Source: Atribacterota bacterium
Lineage (GTDB): Bacteria; Atribacterota; Phoenicimicrobiia; Phoenicimicrobiales; Phoenicimicrobiaceae
NCBI GenBank assembly: GCA_030666935.1
Contig: DAOUWX010000109.1
Span: forward strand, 1-6,280
DNA: 6,280 bases
Direction: 5' to 3'
Positions 1 through 5,223 of this stretch are shown here, piece after piece. Below the pieces are notes generated by a model. It saw only the letters and a program-made list of their open reading frames with translations, was not told the origin of the DNA and ran no database searches. Made by a program: the position numbers and the translations under genes. Position 1 is the first letter of the stretch. Each line of letters starts with the position of its first letter.

Positions 1-511
1 CTCCTCGATATAAGATTTTTATTATTTCTACTCGTTGCTGCTCTCCTACAGAGAGTTGCCATACTTTTGCCTCCGGGTCAACATAGAGCCCGTGAACTTT
101 AGCCAGTTCTTTAATACGTTCTGAGACAACATCAAGGTCAAGAAGAAACTTCCGTGAGGAAGGAAGCCCCAGGGCAACATTTTCTGCTACAGTAAGGGTA
201 GGGATAAGCATAAAATGCTGATGTACCATCCCAATCCCCAGTCGAATTGCATCCAGCGGAGAACGAATGTTAACCAATTTTCCGTTAACGTAAATTTCAC
301 CTTCATCCTGGTGATATATGCCATAGAGGATTTTCATCAGGGTACTTTTCCCGGCTCCGTTTTCGCCAAGAAGGGTATGAACCTCCCCGGCACGGACATC
401 AAAATCAATTCGGTCATTCGCCAACACACCCGGAAACTGCTTGACTATTCCCCGCATCTCTACTTTTCCGACTTTGGTTAAATTTGTTATTTTAGATGTA
501 TCTTTTTTCAT
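1..511 (-). CDS. BMP/nucleoside-type ABC importer ATPase, N-terminal part, cut by the left edge
   Basis: This is the cytoplasmic ATPase that would power the permease pair encoded upstream. From ATG 511 the frame stays open for 170 codons to the window edge. Visible motifs are GVLANDRIDFDVRAGEV (28-44), Walker A GENGAGKST (49-57), the Q-loop in MVHQHFMLIPTLTVAENV (Q98), and the ABC signature LSVGEQQRVEI (153-163). Walker B is beyond the edge. The sequence is most like NupO/YufO and the sugar MglA/RbsA class. Those proteins are about 500 residues with two fused ATPase halves, so roughly two thirds is probably missing; that is inferred from the family. The start is uncertain. ATG 511 has no good SD; GTG 544 and ATG 457 (residue 19) are in frame, and the family usually begins near residue 17. 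The gap to the binding-protein gene is 46 nt, so the two are probably cotranscribed. Confidence 0.93.
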   Translation of the reverse strand, partial: MKKDTSKITNLTKVGKVEMRGIVKQFPGVLANDRIDFDVRAGEVHTLLGENGAGKSTLMKILYGIYHQDEGEIYVNGKLVNIRSPLDAIRLGIGMVHQHFMLIPTLTVAENVALGLPSSRKFLLDLDVVSERIKELAKVHGLYVDPEAKVWQLSVGEQQRVEIIKILYRG

Positions 512-557
512 ATCAAAATGAAGATCAGGGCTCCGTATGGACACTCTGAATCTTTCT

Positions 558-1529
558 TTACTTTTCTAATTTGACCTCAATCTTTCCCATGACTATATCC
601 TCAATAGTTTTACCTACAAACGCTTGGTCATTTACGATAATTTTGAGGCCGCCATTAGCCAAGTTAAGAGTAAAGATTTTTCCTCCTTTTTCCCCCTTCT
701 GAATCATTTCAATCATCGGTCTGAGTGCAATTGCCCAGACAACATCTACACAGGAAACCACATTCTGAGGGGCAAGATCAGATTGATCAACATCATATCC
801 GAACCAGAGAGCTCCTCTCTGCTTCGCTACTCCGATGGCCCCGACTGTCATCTGTGATGTTCCGGTAAGAACATCTGCTCCGGCATCAATATGAGTTTGT
901 GCTGCTTCGGAGGCAAGTGCAACATCACTATATGAGCCAATCCAGGTTACATTTATTTTAGCATCCGGATTTACTGATTTTATACCTGTTTTAAAACCTT
1001 CGGTATAACGTTTGGCATCACCGGTCTCAATCGGACCGATTACTCCATAAACATTGCTCTCAGAAAGTTTTGCTGCCAGGACACCGTTAACATAACCACC
1101 TTGTTCAGCTAAAGGTTCATAAGCAAATATATTAGTGATTCCAAGATCGGTAAAGACATTTGCGGTAGAGCCCCAGGCAAAACTCGTATTAGGAAAATCG
1201 GGAGCAATATCCGTTAAAGAGGCACCATACTGTGAACCATGAGCAATTACCAGGTCATAGCCCTCGCTGGCATAGTCTCGAATAGCAGCAGCAGCGTCTG
1301 CTACTATAAACATGCTCTCTGAATAAGCAAACTGAAAATTCTCCTTGCCCATCTCTTCTTGAATGGTAAGCAGGGCTTCATACATACTCTGGCTCCAGGC
1401 AAAATCATTAATAGAGCTGGGCATAATGAATGCTACCCGGAAGGTTTCTGCGCTTGCTCCGAACCCAAGTGATAATACAAATATACTTATTAGAGTAAGA
1501 ACTACTATAATCTTTTTCAACTTCATCAT
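558..1529 (-). CDS. BMP-family ABC transporter substrate-binding protein (periplasmic)
   Basis: This is the ligand-capturing component of the importer, 323 residues, the usual family length. Lysines at 3-6 and a hydrophobic core to about 22 are followed by an AxA site (ASA, 25-27, cut before E28), so this is a signal peptidase I signal. There is no cysteine, so it is not a lipoprotein, unlike Gram-positive BmpA/NupN. The mature part follows the BMP (PF02608-like) plan: FRVAFIMPSSINDFAWSQS (30-48), VIAHGSQYG (94-102), EPLAEQGGYVNGVLAA (138-153), VIGPIETGDAKRYTEGF (163-179) and GYDVDQSDLAP (244-254). Classical nucleoside binders have D-x-F-N near the N terminus and a VGG motif mid-protein. Here these read DFAW and VIGP, so nucleoside specificity is not assured. 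The AGGAGG at 1535-1540 supports the first ATG (5-nt spacing), but ATG 1526 at 8 nt is equally possible. The gene lies between permease 2 and the ATPase. Confidence 0.93.
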   Translation of the reverse strand: MMKLKKIIVVLTLISIFVLSLGFGASAETFRVAFIMPSSINDFAWSQSMYEALLTIQEEMGKENFQFAYSESMFIVADAAAAIRDYASEGYDLVIAHGSQYGASLTDIAPDFPNTSFAWGSTANVFTDLGITNIFAYEPLAEQGGYVNGVLAAKLSESNVYGVIGPIETGDAKRYTEGFKTGIKSVNPDAKINVTWIGSYSDVALASEAAQTHIDAGADVLTGTSQMTVGAIGVAKQRGALWFGYDVDQSDLAPQNVVSCVDVVWAIALRPMIEMIQKGEKGGKIFTLNLANGGLKIIVNDQAFVGKTIEDIVMGKIEVKLEK

Positions 1530-1534
1530 TTTAT

Positions 1535-1540
1535 CCTCCT
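1535..1540 (-). promoter_or_regulatory. Strong ribosome binding site of the binding-protein gene
   Basis: The minus strand reads AGGAGGATAAAATGATG. The perfect SD core lies 5 nt before ATG 1529 and 8 nt before ATG 1526. The MFS gene has the same core and the same 5-nt spacing, which mildly favours 1529. Confidence 0.75.
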
Positions 1541-1560
1541 ATCTTTTTATTTTAAAATAC

Positions 1561-1576
1561 AGAAAAACATTTTTCT
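1561..1576 (-). repeat. Short A/T-rich inverted repeat between permease 2 and the binding-protein gene
   Basis: Plus-strand arms AGAAAAA (1561-1567) and TTTTTCT (1570-1576) are perfectly complementary around CA. In RNA this makes a weak hairpin that is mostly A-U pairs. It sits inside the 85-nt spacer of the operon. It could mark a processing or pausing point, but the base composition makes a chance origin possible. Confidence 0.35.
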
Positions 1577-1599
1577 TCTAAAACTTTTTATTTTATTTA

Positions 1600-1608
1600 C
1601 CACCTCCT
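1600..1608 (-). promoter_or_regulatory. Orphan SD sequence directly after permease 2
   Basis: The minus strand reads AGGAGGTGG, a near-perfect anti-SD match, 6 nt after the permease 2 stop (TAA, 1615-1617). No ATG, GTG or TTG lies at a usable distance downstream. The next gene starts at 1529 and has its own AGGAGG. It may be a relic of a lost gene start or a ribosome standby site. The sequence itself is plain; the role is inferred. Confidence 0.4.
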
Positions 1609-1614
1609 CTTTTA

Positions 1615-2532
1615 TTATTCACCCCGCTCGAAGGGTTTGTTTAATGCCGCAGGTGGATGTATGCGGCGTTTTACCATTGCTGCGAGTACTATGATAGTAA
1701 CAATATAAGGCATCATTAAAGTAAAATCAGAGGGAATATTAACCCCTTTTACCTGAACCCATATCTGAATAGCATTTACAGTACTGAATAGAAGTGCACC
1801 GATGAGAACGGTTTTCGGACGCCAGGCTCCAAAATATACCAGGGCAACGGCAATAAAGCCCATCCCATTAGTTAAATTTTGCTGAAATACATTGAGTAGT
1901 GCAATAGATAGAGATGCACCGGCAATCCCCGAGAGCATTCCACCTAATATTACCGTAAAATAACGGATGCGCACAATATTAACCCCCAGTGAATCGGCTG
2001 CCTCCGGGTGCTGCCCCACAGCTCGAATACTAAGACCTAAAGGTGTCTTGTTCAATATAAACCAGGCAAGAGGAATCAGGGCAAATGCACCATATACCAG
2101 GATGTTTTGCCGGAAGAAGATTTCGCCCACAATCGGAATGTTAGAAAGCCCGGGAATAGACAGAGGGGGGAAACCGCTTACCGTTTGAACTGTCCCTACC
2201 ATAGTGCTAAATAAAAGACTGCTTAATCCGAGACCGAATATATAAACCCCGATCCCGCTAATCCCCTGCTCGGCTTTTAAGGTAACATTAATAAAGGCAA
2301 TCAAAAGCCCAAATATCGCTCCGACCACTATTGCCACCAATAAACCAAGCCAAAGATTACCGGTTTTAAGAACCGTATAGAAGGCGCTAAAGGCTCCCAT
2401 AAGCATAACGCCATCTACGCCAAGGTTAAGGACACCGCTCAACTGCCCTATTGTTTCCCCAATGGAAGCATAGAGATATGGTGTGGCAAGACGAATGGCA
2501 GATTTTGCTATCCCGATAATAATTGCTTCCAT
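1615..2532 (-). CDS. BMP/nucleoside-type ABC importer permease 2 (NupQ-like)
   Basis: This is an inner-membrane permease of the BPD_transp_2 (PF02653) family, 305 residues, a typical length for the second subunit of NupPQ-type importers. Recognisable blocks are LSGVLNLGVDGVMLMGA (31-47), KTPLGLSIRAVGQHPEAADS (162-181) and GMGFIAVALVYFGAWRPKT (223-241). The second block is the cytoplasmic loop that contacts the ATPase. Several strongly hydrophobic stretches lie between them, roughly at 62-82, 92-112, 142-160, 190-212, 240-256 and 270-287. It would pair with the upstream permease to form the translocation channel. The start codon overlaps the permease 1 stop as TAATG, with GGAGAG (2539-2544) 6 nt upstream, so translation is probably coupled. 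No truncation or missing motif is visible. Naming the substrate from the permease alone is not possible. Confidence 0.94.
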   Translation of the reverse strand: MEAIIIGIAKSAIRLATPYLYASIGETIGQLSGVLNLGVDGVMLMGAFSAFYTVLKTGNLWLGLLVAIVVGAIFGLLIAFINVTLKAEQGISGIGVYIFGLGLSSLLFSTMVGTVQTVSGFPPLSIPGLSNIPIVGEIFFRQNILVYGAFALIPLAWFILNKTPLGLSIRAVGQHPEAADSLGVNIVRIRYFTVILGGMLSGIAGASLSIALLNVFQQNLTNGMGFIAVALVYFGAWRPKTVLIGALLFSTVNAIQIWVQVKGVNIPSDFTLMMPYIVTIIVLAAMVKRRIHPPAALNKPFERGE

Positions 2533-3653
2533 TATTTGCTCTCCTTTTTATCTTTATTTTTGGAATTGTATTTCGCGTCTGCAGTTCGCTCCATCCGTCG
2601 AGCCTGACTGCGGCGTAGGTACTCGCTTCCTACTACAAAGAGTACAATCAAACCGTTCAAAGCACCGATCAAAGCAGAAGGTATTTGCACTACTCTCTGC
2701 ATCTTATTTGCTCCGGTAAGAAGTGCTCCCAATAATAGAGAAGCCGGTATTGTTCCGATAGGATGAAGCTGGCCAAACAAGGCAGCCACAATTCCGTTAA
2801 AGCCCGCACTGCCGGTAAAACCCGATACAGAACCGTCGGTGAACAGTCGGTGATGAACTCCTAACACTTCAATTGCTCCGCCTAATCCCACTAACGCACC
2901 ACTCAAGACAAAAGCAAGGACCATATATTTTTGCACATTAATTCCGGAAGCTCGCGAGGCTTGAATATTTTGTCCTATCATGCGAATACGGAAACCAATT
3001 GTCGTCCGCCAAAGAAAAATATAAACCAGAATAGCAAAAACAACTGCTACTATTGTTCCAAAATGCAGACGGGTAGGTATAAGGCGGGGAAGATCGGCTG
3101 CATGAATTAAACGGGTAGTTTGGGGGATAAAGGAGCCAAGCTCTATCTGGAGTGGGTCCATTATCGGTCCGCGAAGAAGATAATTCATCCCATAAGCCGC
3201 GATATAATTCAGCATGATGGTACTCAGAATTTCGTTTACTTTAAAATAGGCCTTAAGAAATCCGGCAATTCCTGCCCATATTGCTCCGCTTAAGAGCCCG
3301 ACAAGCAAAGCAATTATAATCAGTATCCAGCCCGGTAAATTTGGAAAGTTAAGGCAAAATATGGTTACAGAGAGAGCCCCGGCTACAAGCTGGCCCTCTC
3401 CTCCGATGTTTAATACGCCGGCTCGAAAGGCGATGCAGATTCCCAGCCCTACAAAAAGCAAGGGAGTTGACTTGACTACCGTGTCTGCTATAGCATTCAT
3501 ACTCCCAAACGCACCCTTGAGCAGGGCCTGGTAAGCAATCAGAGGGTTTACTCCGAGAATGGCAATCATTATTGCCCCAATTAGTAACGCAAGTAAGAAT
3601 GCCGCTATGGGGATAAAATTCATTGATATTTCCCGGACATTCCTGTATTTCAT
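2532..3653 (-). CDS. BMP/nucleoside-type ABC importer permease 1 (NupP-like)
   Basis: This is the first and longer inner-membrane permease of the importer, 373 residues, BPD_transp_2 family. Signature blocks are FRAGVLNIGGEGQLVAGAL (76-94), VNEILSTIMLNYIA (139-152), the ATPase-contacting loop GFRIRMIGQNIQASRASGI (220-238) and FNGIVAALFGQLHPIGT (285-301). Hydrophobic segments run through about 13-34, 62-80, 108-132, 198-214, 243-265 and 328-343. The tail after 346 is strongly basic and hydrophilic, and should be cytoplasmic. ATG 3653 is supported by AAGGTGG about 4 nt upstream; M11 is an in-frame alternative without an SD. It is the first gene of the importer operon and lies behind the inverted-repeat cluster at 3689-3731. 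In the well-known nupNOPQ arrangement the binding protein and ATPase come first, so this order is rotated. Confidence 0.94.
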   Translation of the reverse strand: MKYRNVREISMNFIPIAAFLLALLIGAIMIAILGVNPLIAYQALLKGAFGSMNAIADTVVKSTPLLFVGLGICIAFRAGVLNIGGEGQLVAGALSVTIFCLNFPNLPGWILIIIALLVGLLSGAIWAGIAGFLKAYFKVNEILSTIMLNYIAAYGMNYLLRGPIMDPLQIELGSFIPQTTRLIHAADLPRLIPTRLHFGTIVAVVFAILVYIFLWRTTIGFRIRMIGQNIQASRASGINVQKYMVLAFVLSGALVGLGGAIEVLGVHHRLFTDGSVSGFTGSAGFNGIVAALFGQLHPIGTIPASLLLGALLTGANKMQRVVQIPSALIGALNGLIVLFVVGSEYLRRSQARRMERTADAKYNSKNKDKKESK

Positions 3654-3701
3654 CTTACCACCTTTATATTTTTACTTACCAATTACGGTGTCTGCAATTA
3701 T

Positions 3702-3722
3702 TGACAGGCGAGACGCTTGTCA
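3702..3722. promoter_or_regulatory. Imperfect palindrome, candidate operator or leader hairpin of the ABC operon
   Basis: Plus-strand arms TGACAGGCG (3702-3710) and CGCTTGTCA (3714-3722) flank AGA. Eight of nine pairs match. It lies 49 bp before the permease 1 start and just downstream of the TATAAA at 3736-3741, a normal place for a repressor operator. In RNA it would also fold as a stem with a 3-nt loop and one A-C mismatch. Its GC content stands out from the AT-rich flanks. The cognate regulator is not in the window. Confidence 0.5.
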
Positions 3723-3731
3723 TGCGTTTCG
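3709..3731 (-). repeat. Second inverted repeat overlapping the operator-like palindrome
   Basis: Plus-strand CGAGACGC (3709-3716) and GCGTTTCG (3724-3731) are complementary except for one position, around a 7-nt loop. The first arm contains most of the centre and right arm of the 3702-3722 palindrome. The two hairpins therefore cannot form at once in the same RNA. A weaker third pairing, TGTC (3689-3692) with GACA (3703-3706), overlaps the other side. This is seen in sequence; any switch function is inferred. Confidence 0.4.
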
Positions 3732-3735
3732 TTTT

Positions 3736-3741
3736 TTTATA
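3736..3741 (-). promoter_or_regulatory. Candidate -10 element (TATAAA) proximal to the ABC operon
   Basis: The minus strand reads TATAAA, 5 of 6 to the bacterial -10 consensus. Transcription would start near 3729, placing the palindrome at about +7 to +27. No good -35 is found 15-18 nt upstream, so it would need an activator or be a false match. Confidence 0.3.
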
Positions 3742-3777
3742 TTCGATAAAAGTTTGAGAAAATCCTGCTTTTTTAAA

Positions 3778-3797
3778 GAAAAAATTATTATTTTTTC
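3778..3797 (-). terminator. A/T-only hairpin, weak terminator candidate for the upstream operon
   Basis: Plus-strand GAAAAAAT (3778-3785) and ATTTTTTC (3790-3797) form perfect 8-bp arms around a 4-nt loop. On the minus strand the 3' arm is T-rich and followed by TTT. It is the only hairpin near a T run after the MFS gene, about 117 nt past its stop. It lacks the usual GC stem, and it overlaps a possible -10, so the terminator role is doubtful. Confidence 0.25.
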
Positions 3798-3813
3798 CTA
3801 ATTAATTTTTCAA
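3784..3813 (-). promoter_or_regulatory. Distal promoter candidate for the ABC operon
   Basis: The minus strand has TTGAAA (3808-3813) as -35 and AATAAT (3784-3789) as -10, each 5 of 6 to consensus, with an 18-nt spacer. A start near 3777 would give a leader of about 125 nt that includes the overlapping hairpins. A further weak pair further up, TTGATA (3841-3846) with GATTAT (3818-3823), has a 17-nt spacer. In DNA this AT-rich, such matches are easily random. Confidence 0.35.
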
Positions 3814-3913
3814 CTTTATAATCAATGTTTTAGGGTTCACTATCAATCTGAATGTTTAATTTTTCCTGGGATTGACCGGAAATGTCATAATGAAAATTTT
3901 AACCTCTTACCTC

Positions 3914-5167
3914 TTACTTCTTTTCTTTTACAATTTCTCCTCTCCTAACAAAATGCATAGTTATAAAGGAAAGGATAAAGAAGAAAGAAGCAAAGACCAT
4001 AAGAGAAGGATAACCGAACAGGTCGATAGATATCCCCGAAAGAGGAGGAGCAATAATATTGGCCGCCTGGGAAAAAAAGTAATAAAGTCCGGTATATCCT
4101 CCTACCTTCTTTAAGGTGGTCATATCCACTACCATAGGGAGGGAATTAACGTTAATTAAAGCCCATCCAAATCCACCTATCAGAAAGAGGATAGCAATAT
4201 AGATAAAATTTCGGAATAACATGCTGGTAATCATTATCACGGTAATAATTAAAAGTCCTGCTCTTATTGTTTTATTCCTCCCTCTTTTAGCTCCGATATA
4301 TCCGGTTACCAGAGCGCTCACCATAAACGACAAAGAAAACACCCCTAACACAAGTGCACCGGTACTTTCCTTTATTCCCAAATAAAATTTAGCATAACTG
4401 GTAAAGAAAGTCTCAATACTGTTAAAACCAACAAACCAAAAGAAGATAGAAAAGAGGATAAAAAATAGGCTTCTATCCCCTAAAAAGATATCTTTAATGT
4501 TTTCATAAAAGGCAGAGAACGATTCCCGGAAAGAGACTGCTGGTTTTTTACCTTCCCTGCCTTCTTCTTCAATAAAAGGTCTATCTTCTTTAATAGTAAA
4601 CACCACTATTAAACTAGCCAGCAGCATTAATAATCCACCGGCAATAAAAGGATAGGAAATATTACTGTCATAAAGAGGTTTTCCCGCAAAAAAAACAAGC
4701 AGTGCGCCCAAACCTCCCATAAAATTAATAATTCCATTTGCCTGACTTCTGAAGTGTGAAGGAGTAATGTCCGGCATTAAGGCAACTACCGGAGTCCTAA
4801 AAAAAGCCATGGATAAATTCATTAAAATAATTGTGAACATCATTAAGGCTAAATTTTCAAACAACCGGGCGTAAGGAATTAAGAAGAAAAATAACATAGC
4901 AAAGGGAGCACCGGCTAATATATAAGGTCTCCTTCTACCTAACCGTGTCCTGGTTCTGTCACTTAATGCTCCCAAAAAAGGAAGAAGAAGGATAGCAAAG
5001 ATATTATCAACGGTCATTATAATCCCGATAACAAAAGAAGTTAATTGAAAAGATTTCAAAAAAATGGGAACATATGCATTGTACATGGCCCAGATAATTG
5101 AGACCCCAAAAAATCCAAAGCCCAGAATAAAGATTTTCTTTTTATTAAAAATAACTTTCTCTTCCAT
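3914..5167 (-). CDS. MFS transporter, SLC45/GPH sugar-transporter-like
   Basis: This is an inner-membrane secondary transporter, 417 residues with the start chosen here, and about 12 hydrophobic helices in two halves. The first helix follows NKKKIFILGFGFFG (8-21). The MFS loop 2-3 motif is GALSDRTRTRLGRRRPYIL (66-84), the extended RRRP form typical of SLC45/SUT and GPH-like sugar carriers. VVALMPDITPSHFRSQANGI (127-146) is also characteristic of bacterial SLC45-like proteins. A charged central loop (about 193-230) separates the halves, and an equivalent loop GAKRGRNKT (292-300) appears in the second. The substrate is unknown; a sugar or glycoside is a family-based guess. ATG 5167 has a perfect AGGAGG 5 nt upstream. 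An in-frame ATG at 5215 has no SD and would add a 16-residue acidic stretch of low-complexity type. It follows the HD-GYP gene by 56 nt, probably in one transcript. Confidence 0.9.
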   Translation of the reverse strand: MEEKVIFNKKKIFILGFGFFGVSIIWAMYNAYVPIFLKSFQLTSFVIGIIMTVDNIFAILLLPFLGALSDRTRTRLGRRRPYILAGAPFAMLFFFLIPYARLFENLALMMFTIILMNLSMAFFRTPVVALMPDITPSHFRSQANGIINFMGGLGALLVFFAGKPLYDSNISYPFIAGGLLMLLASLIVVFTIKEDRPFIEEEGREGKKPAVSFRESFSAFYENIKDIFLGDRSLFFILFSIFFWFVGFNSIETFFTSYAKFYLGIKESTGALVLGVFSLSFMVSALVTGYIGAKRGRNKTIRAGLLIITVIMITSMLFRNFIYIAILFLIGGFGWALINVNSLPMVVDMTTLKKVGGYTGLYYFFSQAANIIAPPLSGISIDLFGYPSLMVFASFFFILSFITMHFVRRGEIVKEKK

Positions 5168-5172
5168 ACAAT

Positions 5173-5178
5173 CCTCCT
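5173..5178 (-). promoter_or_regulatory. Strong ribosome binding site that fixes the MFS start
   Basis: The minus strand reads GAGGAGGATTGTATGG. AGGAGG is 5 nt before ATG 5167, whereas the upstream in-frame ATG 5215 is preceded by AATAAACGAAACG with no SD. This decides the start. Confidence 0.75.
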
Positions 5179-5223
5179 CATTCTCTTCTCGACGGATTCG
5201 ATCTTCTTCTTCCATCGTTTCGT

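Noticed and set aside
215..481. Plus-strand open frame of 88 codons
   Set aside because: It lies antisense to the ATPase reading frame, which carries Walker A, Q-loop and signature motifs. It has no family resemblance and is a shadow.
3654..3780. Purine riboswitch ahead of a possible nucleoside importer
   Set aside because: The conserved loop and junction sequences of that class are not present; only overlapping inverted repeats are seen.
3853..3882. Hairpin with TTTCC and GGAAA arms after the MFS gene
   Set aside because: Only 5 bp with an 11-nt loop, and on the minus strand it is followed by A-rich sequence rather than a T run, so it is not a terminator.
3872..4114. Plus-strand open frame of 80 codons starting in the intergenic region
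   Set aside because: Most of it is antisense to the MFS gene, its composition is highly charged and irregular, and no SD precedes it.
5168..5215. N-terminal 16-codon extension of the MFS protein from ATG 5215
   Set aside because: No SD precedes ATG 5215, while ATG 5167 has a perfect one. The extension is acidic low-complexity sequence without family counterpart.
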